This document shows positions 34,518 to 43,594 of a DNA stretch of 64,000 nt, piece after piece. Below the pieces are notes generated by a model. It saw only the letters and a list, made by a program, of their open reading frames with translations. It ran no database searches and was not told the DNA's origin. How positions within the stretch are numbered: position 1 is the first letter of the stretch; each line of letters starts with the position of its first letter. Made by a program: the position numbers and the translations under genes. The stretch is from Mesorhizobium sp. CAU 1732. Lineage in GTDB: Bacteria; Pseudomonadota; Alphaproteobacteria; Rhizobiales; Rhizobiaceae. The stretch spans positions 1,364,001 through 1,428,000 of the forward strand of contig NZ_JBDQQR010000001.1 of assembly GCF_039888675.1 (NCBI RefSeq), read 5' to 3'.

Positions 34518-35585
34518 TCACTCGGCAGCGCTGGCGATAGCTTTACCCCGACACACTGCCGTCGATTGGCGCTCCACGATATGGCAGGCGAATTCGACGC
34601 GGCGGGGCGGCAGGTGCCGCGCGCCGAGATCGTCGAGCAGGAGGTCGAGCGAAGCCGCGCCGATTTCGCGCATCGGAATGTGCATCGTCGTCAGCGGCGG
34701 GTTGTGGAAGGCGGCCTGCGGCAGGTCGTCCATGCCCATCACCGAGACGTCTGCGGGCACCTTCAATCCGGCCGCCTCCAGCCCCATCATCGCACCGACG
34801 GCGAGGCTGTCGCCGGCCGTCAGAACGGCGGTAAAGTCGAGGCCGTGTTCGGCCACGCGGCTGCGGATAGCTTCCGCCGCAAGTTCGGGAAGCCAGTCCG
34901 ACACCTCGATCACCAGATCGGGCGACACGTCCAGCCCGCGTGCGCGCAACGCGTCCTGCCAGCCCTCGAAACGGCGCTCGATCGTGCGCCGGCCGCGCCG
35001 CATCAGGAACAGGATGCGTTCGTGCCCGAAGTCGAGCAGATGCTCGGTGGCGAGCCGCGCGGCGGACCGGTTGCACGGCGTGACGCTGGAGCGGCGCATC
35101 GCCGGATCGTCGCCATTGACGAGCACGATCGGCTTGGGGAAGCCGCCTGCGAGCGCGAGGAAGGGCTCGTCGTCGAGCGTCAGGAACAGACAGCCGACGA
35201 CGGCGTCGTCTTGTGCGGCCTCGGCAAGCAGCGCGCGTTCATCCTCCGCGCCGGCGATCGAGCGCGACACGAGTTCGACGTCGAGCGCCTTGGCGCGCTC
35301 GTTCAGCCCTTCCAGAACGTAGAAGGTAAATTGGTTGCGCACATAATCGACCATCGCGGCGCTGGAGGCCGCGAGGATCACTTTCCGCCCGGCGATCGAG
35401 GCCGGCATCGTGTAGTTCAGCGCCTTGGCGGTGGCGATGATCGATGCGCGCAAATCCTCCCGCACGCCCTTCGCGCCCGCCAGTGCGCGCGACGCGGTGC
35501 TGACGGAAACGCCGCAGCGCGCAGCGATGTCGTCCAGCCTCACCCGCCGGCTCGGACGTCCGCGCTTGCCCATCTTTCTGTCCAT
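34518..35585 (-). CDS. LacI-family transcriptional regulator of the uronide operon
   Basis: A 355-residue LacI-type repressor. Residues ~15-65 are the helix-turn-helix with hinge (VRLDDIAARCGVSVSTASRAL). The rest is a periplasmic-binding-protein-like effector domain with family marks FGHERILFL and TAVLTAGDSLAVGAMMGL. It faces the GH105-kduI operon with a 114-bp spacer containing inverted repeats, so it should repress that operon in the absence of a uronide-type inducer. A second ATG four codons later (MGKRGRP) is a possible start. Confidence 0.93.
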   Translation of the reverse strand: MDRKMGKRGRPSRRVRLDDIAARCGVSVSTASRALAGAKGVREDLRASIIATAKALNYTMPASIAGRKVILAASSAAMVDYVRNQFTFYVLEGLNERAKALDVELVSRSIAGAEDERALLAEAAQDDAVVGCLFLTLDDEPFLALAGGFPKPIVLVNGDDPAMRRSSVTPCNRSAARLATEHLLDFGHERILFLMRRGRRTIERRFEGWQDALRARGLDVSPDLVIEVSDWLPELAAEAIRSRVAEHGLDFTAVLTAGDSLAVGAMMGLEAAGLKVPADVSVMGMDDLPQAAFHNPPLTTMHIPMREIGAASLDLLLDDLGARHLPPRRVEFACHIVERQSTAVCRGKAIASAAE

Positions 35586-35613
35586 GCTTATCGCTCTGTC
35601 GTTTCGCTCTCAG

Positions 35614-35647
35614 TGCAAGCTGCAAGAAATTTTCAGATTGCGCAAGA
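35614..35647. promoter_or_regulatory. Candidate LacI-family operator region
   Basis: The perfect palindrome TTGCGCAA (35638-35645) lies next to repeated TGCAAG elements, and a GCAA/TTGC pair straddles GAAATTTTC. It lies between the LacI gene and the GTG start of the GH105 gene. LacI-type operators have a central CG as seen here. Confidence 0.45.
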
Positions 35648-35699
35648 AAACGTCATGTGGAACCGTCGCGGTCGGCATCGCAGTCACCCGGGAGGAAAC

Positions 35700-36800
35700 G
35701 TGGCGGCCACGGCATCGGATATGCGCGCGATATTGCAGCGGCTCGTTGGCGGCATGACCGGCCTGCGCCATGACGGCCGCTTCGACGAGCCCAATCTCGA
35801 CGGCACGGCGGGCGACTACATCAGCTTCGATTCCTGGGAGTGGCCCCAGGGCGTCGGCCTCTACGGCCTGATGCGGCTCTACCAGCACGATCGCGACCCG
35901 GCTGTCCTGAAGACCGTCGAGGACTGGTATGTGCGCCGCATCGCAGCCGGCCTGCCGAAGATGAACATCAACACCTGCGGGCCGCTTCTGGCGCTGTCGA
36001 TCCTGTGGAGCGAGACGCGCGACCCGCGCTGGAAGCCGGTGCTGGACCAGTGGGCCGAGATGCTGGTGCGCGAGATGCCGCGCACGCCCGAGGGCGGCTT
36101 CCAGCACGACGTGTCCGACCGAATCAACGACGACGAATTGTGGGACGACACGCTGTTCATGGCGGCGCTGTTCCTCGCCTCCTACGGCAATGCGGCGGGC
36201 AAGCGATCTCTCGTCGACGAGGCGATCCGCCAGTTCCTCGTCCATGCGCGCTACCTCGCCGACCCGCATACCGGCCTGTGGTTTCATGGCTGGACCTTCG
36301 CCGGGCGGCACAATTTCGCGCGCGCGCTGTGGGGCCGCGGCAATGCCTGGATCACGGTTGGCATCCTCGACCTAATTGAGTTCGGCGGCGTGCCGGAGCC
36401 GGTGCGGCTCTACCTGCTCGGCGTGCTGGAGGCACAGATCGATGCGCTCCTGCGGCTTCAGGCGAGTTCCGGCGCGTGGCACACGCTGCTTGACGATCCA
36501 TCGTCCTATGAGGAGCTTTCGGCCACGGCCGGCTTCGGCTACGGCCTGATGAAGGCAGCACGCCTCGGCATCGGACCGAAAGAATGCGCCGCTGCGGGGC
36601 GCAAGGCGCTCGACGCCGTCATCGCCAATATCGATGCGGACGGCGTGCTCGGCAACGTGTCCTACGGCACGCGCATGGGCCACGACCTGCAATTCTATCG
36701 CGACATCCCGATCCAGCCGACAGGCTACGGACAGGCGCTCGCGATCCTGTGCCTGACCGAAGGCATGATCCACGCCGAGGCACGGGAGAAGGCGGCATGA
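35700..36800 (+). CDS. Unsaturated glucuronyl/rhamnogalacturonyl hydrolase, GH105/GH88 type
   Basis: A 366-residue alpha/alpha-barrel enzyme resembling YteR/YesR. It should hydrate the 4,5-double bond of an unsaturated uronyl residue at the end of an oligosaccharide and release the keto-uronate. The catalytic aspartate is in ELWDDTLFM (Asp149/Asp150), and the paired motif HGWTFAGRHNFARALWGRGNAW near residue 195 is also present. There is no signal peptide, so it works in the cytoplasm. The start is GTG at 35700 behind GGGAGGAAAC; the next ATG is seven codons later and worse placed. Its stop overlaps kduI (ATGA). Confidence 0.88.
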   Translation: MAATASDMRAILQRLVGGMTGLRHDGRFDEPNLDGTAGDYISFDSWEWPQGVGLYGLMRLYQHDRDPAVLKTVEDWYVRRIAAGLPKMNINTCGPLLALSILWSETRDPRWKPVLDQWAEMLVREMPRTPEGGFQHDVSDRINDDELWDDTLFMAALFLASYGNAAGKRSLVDEAIRQFLVHARYLADPHTGLWFHGWTFAGRHNFARALWGRGNAWITVGILDLIEFGGVPEPVRLYLLGVLEAQIDALLRLQASSGAWHTLLDDPSSYEELSATAGFGYGLMKAARLGIGPKECAAAGRKALDAVIANIDADGVLGNVSYGTRMGHDLQFYRDIPIQPTGYGQALAILCLTEGMIHAEAREKAA

Positions 36801-37633
36801 CGATGCGTATCATCTATGGCGCGGCGCCCGGTGACGTCGATGGCTTCGGCACCGAGAGGCTGCGCGCGGAGTTCCTGATCGAAAAACTCTTCGTGCCCGG
36901 CGCGCTCGAATTCGCCTACACCCATGTCGATCGCATGATCGTCGGCGGCGCGGTGCCGACCAGTACGCCGCTTCGCTTCGGCGAGGGGACGGATGTCGGC
37001 ACGCCGCACTTCTTCGACGCGCGCGAGATGGGCATCGCCAATCTCGGCCAGGCGGGTTCGGTCACGGTGGACGGGACGCGTTTCGCGCTCGCCAACCGCG
37101 ACGTGGTCTATGTCGGGCGCGGTGCGAAGGAGGTCACGCTCGAAAGCTACGATGCGGCACGCCCCGCGCGCTTCTACATGAACTCGGTGCCGGCCGGTGC
37201 GGACATCGCGCATCGGCTTATCACGCGCGCCGAATCCAAGCCGCTCGAACTCGGCGACGAGGCCAAGTCCAACAAGCGCACGCTGCGCATGTACATCCAT
37301 CCCGAGGTGACGCCGTCCTGCCTTCTCCTGATGGGCATCACCGATCTCGCGCCGGGCAGCGTCTGGAACACCATGCCGCCGCACCTGCACGAGCGGCGCA
37401 TGGAGGCCTATCTCTATTTCGATCTCGCCGACGAGGACCGGGTGATCCATCTGATGGGACGCCCGCAGAACACGCGGCATTTGATCGTCGCCGACGGCGA
37501 CTGCGTGATCTCGCCAGCATGGTCGATCCATATGGGGTCCGGCACCGGGCCGTACGCCTTCGTGTGGGGCATGACGGGCGAGAACCAGGCCTATAACGAC
37601 GTTTCGCCCGTACCTGTGAGGACGCTGCGATGA
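36797..37633 (+). CDS. kduI: 5-dehydro-4-deoxy-D-glucuronate isomerase
   Basis: Converts 5-keto-4-deoxyuronate (from unsaturated uronates) to 2,5-diketo-3-deoxygluconate. At 278 residues it has exactly the length of E. coli KduI. The zinc ligands fall at the same positions: His196, His198, Glu203 and His245, in PPHLHERRMEAYLYF and WSIHMG. GAEFAYTHVDR-like and NLGQAGSV segments are also typical. It is coupled to the GH105 gene upstream and to the 835-residue protein downstream. The next enzymes, KduD and KdgK, are not in the window. Confidence 0.96.
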   Translation: MTMRIIYGAAPGDVDGFGTERLRAEFLIEKLFVPGALEFAYTHVDRMIVGGAVPTSTPLRFGEGTDVGTPHFFDAREMGIANLGQAGSVTVDGTRFALANRDVVYVGRGAKEVTLESYDAARPARFYMNSVPAGADIAHRLITRAESKPLELGDEAKSNKRTLRMYIHPEVTPSCLLLMGITDLAPGSVWNTMPPHLHERRMEAYLYFDLADEDRVIHLMGRPQNTRHLIVADGDCVISPAWSIHMGSGTGPYAFVWGMTGENQAYNDVSPVPVRTLR

Positions 37634-40137
37634 ATGCTGTTGCCCGCCAGCAGGACGACACCGCGCTGCGGCGGCCGCTCGTCGCGGGCGAGCCGGTCGT
37701 CTACTGGCACCTCGGCGCGACGGCGGAGAGCCGCTACGACGTATCCGACCAGCCGATGCGGGGCGAGATGGACCCGTTCTTCTTCCTGACGAAGCACAAG
37801 AACTTCATCCCGCACGAATATCCCTGCCGCACGCAGTTCGCCGAAGAGCGACGCGGCAAGCGGCCGTTGGCGGAAGGCGCGTTCGAGGGCGTACGCACCT
37901 GGCTGCCCTTCGGCTCGCCGCGTATCGACCTCTCCGGCTTCTGGTTCCGCGCGACGGTGCTCGGCACATGGGCGAAGACCCGGATCGCCGCCGTGGCACA
38001 AGGGCAGGCAAAGCTTCGGTTGCGCACCTGCGGCGGCGCGGTTCTGTTCGTCAACGGCGCGGAAGCGGGCTGGATGGCGCCCTACAGCCGCAACCTCGAA
38101 GCCGCGCAGGATTTCGAGGTCATGCTTGAAGCGGGCGACAACGAGATCGCGATCTGGTTCGACGACCTTGCGGAACGCGACGCGCGCTATTTCTTCCAGC
38201 TCGACTATCTCGATGGCCCTTCCGTCGCCCACGCCATGCCGACCGGCATCGACGGCGCGGTCGCGGCTTCTATGGAAGACGCGCTCGACGCGATGCATTT
38301 CGAGCGCCACGCCTATGCCGACGGTGAGGTGGCGCTGGTCACGGACGCGCCGCTGCCGGTGGCGGTGGACGTCTCGATCTCCATTGAAGGCGACTTCATG
38401 TCGATCGAGAAGCCGACGATGGTCTCGACCCGGCTCGACGCCGGCAAGACCCGCATCGCGGTCGCCCAGGCGCAGGACCTTCCGGCCGATTTCCGCCACT
38501 TCAAGGTGACGCTCGGCCATGGCGGCTTCAATGCCAGCCGCGTCTATGGCGTCGAGATCTGCCATGCCGAGCGGCAGGGCGTCGCGCCGTCCACGCTTGC
38601 CGATCGTGTCACCGAGGCGCTCGACGAGGTCGCGCTGCACGCCGAAAGCGACACGGTGCGCGCGCTGGCAAGGCTCGCCACGGGGCGCGGCGGGCCGGAG
38701 ACCGATGCGATGATCCTCGGCGCGCTGCCGGCGATCGAGGATTGCCACGACTGCGCCGATTTCATCCTGGTTCCGCTGCTGTGGTGCCGCTCGGCCCATG
38801 GCGATGCGATCGACCCCGCGGTGCGCGCGCGCATTGACGGCGCGGTGCTTGGCTACCGCTACTGGATGGATGAGCCGGGCAACGACGTTCAATGGTATTT
38901 TTCCGAAAACCACGCGCTGCTCTTCCACACGGCCGCCTATCTCGCCGGCCACATGCTGCCGCAGGCGCGGTTCGTCCGTTCCGGGCGCAGCGGCGCGGAT
39001 CAGTCGGCCATGGGGCTTGCTCGCGTGCGGGCATGGCTCGATCATTTCGAGGCGTGGGAGATGGCCGAGTTCAACTCCGCGCCGTATTTCCCGATCGACC
39101 TGAAGGGCCTGACCAGCCTCTACGCGCTCGCTCCCGATGCCGATGTGCGGGAGCGTGCCGGCACGGCGATCGTGCGGCTTATCGAAATCGTCGCTCGCTC
39201 GGCGCATCACGGCACGCTCACCGGCGCGCAGGGCCGCTCCTACGAGCACACGCTGCGCGCCGCCCGCTCGCTGGAGCTGTCCGGTATCGCGCGCATGCTG
39301 TGGGGCAAGGGAAATTACGGCATGCGCTTCCACGCGCTGCCGCAGCTTGCGCTCTGTCTGCGCGACCATGGGCTGACGGTTCCGGCCAGCCTTCACGACA
39401 TTGCCGTCTTCGCGGGCTCCGGCGCGCAGGAATGGTGTTTCGCGCAAGGGCAGGACCGTATCGCGAAGCTCTACCACTACAAAACACGGGATGTCGCGCT
39501 CGGCACGGCGGCAGCCTATCGCTGGAACGAGTGGGGCTATCAGGAGACGGTGCTGCAACTGCGCCTGGGCGATCACCCGGACGCGCAGATCTGGCTCAAC
39601 CATCCCGGCGAAACGATCCATTCTGGCTACGGCCGGCCATCCTACTGGGGCGGGTCGGGCACGCTGCCGCGCGTGCATCAATATCGCGGGCTCGCCGTCG
39701 CGCTGTTTGACTGCGCCGCCGAGCAGCCCGATTTCACCCATGCCTGGTTTCCGCGAGACGCGTTCGACGAAAGCGTCATCGAGGGCCGCTATGCCTTCGC
39801 GCGCAAGGGCGAGGGGCTGGTGATGATCGCAGCCGACCGCCCGCTTGAGCTTGTCTCGCGCGGCCCGACCGCCGGCAACGAAATCAGGGCGCAGGGCCGC
39901 GACGCGGTCTGGATCGTGCGGCTTTCGAGCACGCGGGACGGACACGATGCCGCCGCGTTGAAGGGCGGTTTTTCCACGATCCGCCCCGGCCATGAAAAGG
40001 ATGGTCTTATCGTTGTCGACGATACTGACTACGGTGAGGTCAGATTTCATCCGGACGGGCGTGTCGAGGCGGAGGGCCGCGTCATCGATCCGGCGGAATG
40101 GACCGTTGCCGGCACGGCGAGGATGCTGCCGGCCTAG
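37630..40137 (+). CDS. Unrecognised 835-residue protein, possible alpha/alpha-toroid polysaccharide lyase
   Basis: I do not recognise a named family. Residues ~1-340 are beta-rich with a jelly-roll-like LRLRTCGGAVLFVNG stretch. Residues ~340-600 are helical, like an alpha/alpha toroid, and contain WYFSENHALLFHTAAYLAG (Asn427-His428) and GRSYEH (Arg536, Tyr538, His540). Residues ~600-835 are beta-rich with WNEWGYQET near 632. An Asn-His pair and a Tyr in a toroid recall catalytic sites of alginate, heparin and related lyases. A lyase would supply the unsaturated uronides used by the neighbours GH105 and KduI. No signal peptide is present, so it would act on imported oligosaccharides. The ATG overlaps the kduI stop. 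Confidence 0.55.
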   Translation: MNAVARQQDDTALRRPLVAGEPVVYWHLGATAESRYDVSDQPMRGEMDPFFFLTKHKNFIPHEYPCRTQFAEERRGKRPLAEGAFEGVRTWLPFGSPRIDLSGFWFRATVLGTWAKTRIAAVAQGQAKLRLRTCGGAVLFVNGAEAGWMAPYSRNLEAAQDFEVMLEAGDNEIAIWFDDLAERDARYFFQLDYLDGPSVAHAMPTGIDGAVAASMEDALDAMHFERHAYADGEVALVTDAPLPVAVDVSISIEGDFMSIEKPTMVSTRLDAGKTRIAVAQAQDLPADFRHFKVTLGHGGFNASRVYGVEICHAERQGVAPSTLADRVTEALDEVALHAESDTVRALARLATGRGGPETDAMILGALPAIEDCHDCADFILVPLLWCRSAHGDAIDPAVRARIDGAVLGYRYWMDEPGNDVQWYFSENHALLFHTAAYLAGHMLPQARFVRSGRSGADQSAMGLARVRAWLDHFEAWEMAEFNSAPYFPIDLKGLTSLYALAPDADVRERAGTAIVRLIEIVARSAHHGTLTGAQGRSYEHTLRAARSLELSGIARMLWGKGNYGMRFHALPQLALCLRDHGLTVPASLHDIAVFAGSGAQEWCFAQGQDRIAKLYHYKTRDVALGTAAAYRWNEWGYQETVLQLRLGDHPDAQIWLNHPGETIHSGYGRPSYWGGSGTLPRVHQYRGLAVALFDCAAEQPDFTHAWFPRDAFDESVIEGRYAFARKGEGLVMIAADRPLELVSRGPTAGNEIRAQGRDAVWIVRLSSTRDGHDAAALKGGFSTIRPGHEKDGLIVVDDTDYGEVRFHPDGRVEAEGRVIDPAEWTVAGTARMLPA

Positions 40138-40224
40138 ACGAGTCGAGGGAGGAGGGCCGTGGCCGGGAGGGCTGCGGTCGAAAGGACAATCAGCGGCGAA
40201 GGCCGTCCAACGGAGGAGCATGCA

Positions 40225-41487
40225 ATGAAGATCAGGACTGCATTCGCGGCGATCACGGCCGCTCTGATGGCATCGACGGCCGCGCAGGCGGGCGACGTGC
40301 GGCTCATGTGGTATTCGGACGGCGTCGAGGGCGAGGTCATCAAGGACCTGATCGACCGCTTCAACAAGGACAACCCCGACATCAAAGTCATCCTCGACGA
40401 TGTCGGCTACAAGGTCGTGCAGGAGCAGTTGCCCGTCGAGCTGGAGGCCGGTCGCGGCCCGGACATCGCCCGCGTCACCAATCTCAAGACGCTTGCCGAC
40501 CACTGGCTCGACCTCACGCCGCACATCGCGGACGCGGAATATTGGAAGACCAATTTCGGCGACCAGTTCGACTGGATGCGTCCTGACGGTTCGGACATCA
40601 TTCCCGGCTTCATGACGCAGCTTACCCTGACCGGCGGCTTCGCCAACAAGACGCTGTTCGAGCAGGCCGGCGTCGAGCTGCCGGGACCGGACGCGACGTG
40701 GGACGACTGGGTCGAGGCGGCCGGCAAGGTGCAGGACAGCCAGCAGCTCAACGCCGCCTTCGTGGTCGATCGCTCCGGCCATCGCATCTCGGCCCCGATC
40801 GTCTCCTATGGCGGCAACTATATCGGCCCCGACCGTCTGCCCGCGCCGATCGACGACGGCGTCAAGACGTTCGCCACCAAGCTGGTCGATTGGACAGAAG
40901 CCGGCCGCATGAACAAGGAGACCTGGGTTTCGGCCGCAGGAACCACCTATCGGCCCGGCATCGACGACTTCATCAACGCGCAGGTCGCCTATTACTATTC
41001 CGGAAGCTGGCAGATCGCTGCGCTGTCGTCCAAGATCGGCACCAATTTCGACTGGGTTGCAACCGGCTCTCCCTGCGGCACGGCGGGCTGCTCGGGCCTT
41101 CCGGGCGGGGCCGCACTCGTCGGTATCAAATACACCAAGAACGCCGAAGATGTCGGCAAGGTGATGGACTATCTCGCCAGCGAGGAGATCGTGCGCGAGT
41201 TCACCGAGCGCACGCTGTTCCTGCCGGCTCACAAGGGCGTCGCGGCCGGCGCCATCGACTTCAAGACCGAGGACGCCAACGTCAAGGGAGCCCTCGACGT
41301 CTTCGTCAAGGCAACCGGCAACGTGATCGAGACCGCCAATGCGTTGCCGGCATGGTCGTGGGCGACGCCCGTCTACGGCGTGCTGGTCACCCGCATCAGC
41401 CAGGTGATGGCGGGCGAGATGTCGATCGACGATGCGTTCGTGCGCATGGACGAGGACATCAAGGCCCTGGTCGAAGCAGCCAAGTGA
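40225..41487 (+). CDS. ABC transporter sugar-binding protein
   Basis: A 420-residue periplasmic solute-binding protein of the carbohydrate (cluster B, MalE-like) type. Residues 1-22 are a signal peptide ending AQA. Typical segments are FNKDNPDIKV, ELEAGRGPDIARV and FINAQVAYYYSGSW. It carries two nearby cysteines in GSPCGTAGCSGLPGG that could form a disulfide. The ATG at 40225 follows CGGAGG. Placement after GH105-kduI suggests it binds a uronide-containing oligosaccharide. Confidence 0.92.
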   Translation: MKIRTAFAAITAALMASTAAQAGDVRLMWYSDGVEGEVIKDLIDRFNKDNPDIKVILDDVGYKVVQEQLPVELEAGRGPDIARVTNLKTLADHWLDLTPHIADAEYWKTNFGDQFDWMRPDGSDIIPGFMTQLTLTGGFANKTLFEQAGVELPGPDATWDDWVEAAGKVQDSQQLNAAFVVDRSGHRISAPIVSYGGNYIGPDRLPAPIDDGVKTFATKLVDWTEAGRMNKETWVSAAGTTYRPGIDDFINAQVAYYYSGSWQIAALSSKIGTNFDWVATGSPCGTAGCSGLPGGAALVGIKYTKNAEDVGKVMDYLASEEIVREFTERTLFLPAHKGVAAGAIDFKTEDANVKGALDVFVKATGNVIETANALPAWSWATPVYGVLVTRISQVMAGEMSIDDAFVRMDEDIKALVEAAK

Positions 41488-41517
41488 TCGGCCACGCCGT
41501 TGGCTGAGACGACGTCC

Positions 41518-42537
41518 ATGTCCGCAGCAGGCGGGCTCGTGAAGACGGCCGGTGCCATCGTGACGGCGCCGGTGCGCCTCCTCGCACGCCTGCTCGATGC
41601 ACCGCTGAGCGCGCTCCAGCGTCTCGGCGGCACCAACGGCATGGCCGCGTTCTTCCTGTTGCCGAACATGGCGATCTTCGGCGTGTTCGTGCTGTTTCCG
41701 CTGGTCGTCAACATCGTCTATTCGACGACCGGCGGCACCGCGCTCTTCCTCGCCAACCGCAATTTCGTCGGCGCGGCGCAATATCAGCGGCTGTTTTCCT
41801 GCGACAGTTACCTCGACCCGAAAAGCTGTTCCGAGGATTTGTTCTGGACCGCGGTCTGGAACACGGTCGCGTTCGTCTCGGTGCAGGTTGTGCTGATGGT
41901 CGTGGTCGCACTCATCACCGCGCTGGTGCTGAACCGCGACCTGCGCGCGCGCAGCTTCTGGCGTGCCGTGTTCTTCTTTCCCGTGCTTCTGTCGCCGGTC
42001 GTCGTCGGCCTGATCTGGCGCTGGATCCTGCAGCGGCAGGGCCTCGCCAATCTCGGCCTCTACGAGATGGGCTTCGCACCGATCAACTGGCTGGTCGAGC
42101 GCAACTGGGCCTTCGCCGCCTCTGTCGGCGTTTCGGTCTGGGCGCATGTCGGCTTCTACGCACTGATCCTGCTGGCGGGGCTCCAGGCGATCCCCAAGGA
42201 TCTCTACGAGGCGGCCGAGATGGACGGCACGCGACCCGCGCGCGTGTTCTGGCGCATCACGCTGCCGCTGCTCATGCCCAACCTCCTCGTCGTGCTGGTC
42301 CTGGTGCTGATCCGCGCCGTGCAGATCTTCGACGAGGTCTATGTCCTGACGGGCGGCGGGCCGGGAACCGCGACCCTCTACCTCACCCAATACATCTACG
42401 AGGTCGGTTTCGCGTCGGCGCTGCGCAATCCCGGTCTCGCCTCGGCGGCGTCGATCCTCATGGGGCTGGTGCTGATCGTCTTGACGCTGTTCCAGCTCGG
42501 TATCGTGCGGCGCAACGCATCGAAGGGCCAGTCATGA
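41518..42537 (+). CDS. ABC transporter permease, MalF-like
   Basis: A 339-residue inner-membrane permease. The coupling-helix motif is YEAAEMDGTRPARVFWRITLPLLMP near residue 235. Residues 1-45 are an amphipathic cytoplasmic N-terminus, and about six membrane helices follow. A periplasmic loop near residue 85 has two cysteines (CDSYLDPKSC). A TTG 18 bases upstream is an alternative start; neither has a strong ribosome site. The stop overlaps the next permease start (ATGA). Confidence 0.92.
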   Translation: MSAAGGLVKTAGAIVTAPVRLLARLLDAPLSALQRLGGTNGMAAFFLLPNMAIFGVFVLFPLVVNIVYSTTGGTALFLANRNFVGAAQYQRLFSCDSYLDPKSCSEDLFWTAVWNTVAFVSVQVVLMVVVALITALVLNRDLRARSFWRAVFFFPVLLSPVVVGLIWRWILQRQGLANLGLYEMGFAPINWLVERNWAFAASVGVSVWAHVGFYALILLAGLQAIPKDLYEAAEMDGTRPARVFWRITLPLLMPNLLVVLVLVLIRAVQIFDEVYVLTGGGPGTATLYLTQYIYEVGFASALRNPGLASAASILMGLVLIVLTLFQLGIVRRNASKGQS

Positions 42538-43586
42538 GCCGGATGTCGGACTTCATCTTGCGCCGTCGCGGCGGCAGTAGCTGGGACTGGACGGACGTCT
42601 TCACCTGGTTCTGGCTGATCGGCGGGTTCATCCTGATGTTCGGGCCGGCGATCTGGCTGGTGAACTCGTCGTTCAAGACGCCGGCCGGCCTCGCAGAATT
42701 CCCGCCCACCATCCTGCCCTATGTCACCGCCGAAATGATGGTGGAAGGGCAGGACAAGCCGCTGCCGCTCTACGAGGTGACGCTGGAGGATGGATCGACC
42801 GCGCAACTGGTCGAGCTTCGCCGCGTCGGTCTCGTCGCGCAGATGGTCGACCCTGCGAAACCCGACGAGATCGTCCGCGTCAATATCCAGGACCGCACCC
42901 CGGTGCGCAGCGTGTCCTTCGCCACGAACAACTACGTCCAGCCCTTCCTGTCCTTCGACTTCATGCGCTATCTCGGCAATTCGGTCTTCGTCACGGTCAT
43001 GGCGACGATCATCACCTTGCTCACCAATTCGATGGCCGCGTTCGCCCTGTCGAAATACAAGTTCCGCGGCCGTGGCTTCGTGATGTTCCTCATCATCGCC
43101 ACGCTGATGGTGCCGCTGTCGGTCATCCTGGTGCCGCTCTATTCGGTTATCACCGCGATGGGGCTGTTCAACTCGCTGTGGGGCGTGATCCTGCCCACCG
43201 TCGCAACGCCGACCGGCGTGTTCATGCTGCGCCAGTACATGCTCACCATCCCGGACGAACTGATCGACGCGGCGCGCATGGACAAGGCGTCGGAATGGCA
43301 GATTTACTGGCGCATCGTGCTGCCGCTGACCGCGCCCGCACTTGCCGTGCTTGCGATCTTCTCGGTCGTCTGGCGCTGGAATGACTTCCTGTGGCCGCTG
43401 ATCGTCCTGTCGCGCCGGGAGCTCTACACGCTCCAGATCGCGCTCAACACCTATGCCGGCGAGACCAACGTGCAATGGCATTTCCTGCTCGCGATGACGG
43501 TCGTGACGATGATCCCGATCGTGCTCGTCTTCGTCTTCCTGCAGCGTTTCATCACCACCGGCATCGCCGGGTCCGGGCTCAAATAG
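42534..43586 (+). CDS. ABC transporter permease, MalG-like, with extended periplasmic loop
   Basis: A 350-residue permease partner. The coupling motif DELIDAARMDKASEWQIYWRIVLPL is near residue 238. About 70 residues between the first helix and NNYVQPFLSF (roughly 60-135) form a polar, charged periplasmic insert (LEDGSTAQLVELRRV and so on), longer than in many MalG homologs. The insert may contact the binding protein. It starts inside the end of the preceding permease. Confidence 0.92.
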   Translation: MSRMSDFILRRRGGSSWDWTDVFTWFWLIGGFILMFGPAIWLVNSSFKTPAGLAEFPPTILPYVTAEMMVEGQDKPLPLYEVTLEDGSTAQLVELRRVGLVAQMVDPAKPDEIVRVNIQDRTPVRSVSFATNNYVQPFLSFDFMRYLGNSVFVTVMATIITLLTNSMAAFALSKYKFRGRGFVMFLIIATLMVPLSVILVPLYSVITAMGLFNSLWGVILPTVATPTGVFMLRQYMLTIPDELIDAARMDKASEWQIYWRIVLPLTAPALAVLAIFSVVWRWNDFLWPLIVLSRRELYTLQIALNTYAGETNVQWHFLLAMTVVTMIPIVLVFVFLQRFITTGIAGSGLK

Positions 43587-43594
43587 GAGCAGCC

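Noticed and set aside
36566..36582. Possible third copy of the composite palindrome (GGCATCGGACCGAAAG)
   Set aside because: The match is short, lies inside the GH105 coding sequence and has no palindromic partner.
37591..42390. Open frame of 1599 codons on the minus strand
   Set aside because: It runs antisense to kduI, the 835-residue gene and the ABC genes, all of which have family motifs and ribosome sites. Long antisense frames are expected in GC-rich DNA with strong third-position bias, and the translation is rich in Arg/His/Asp without any domain.
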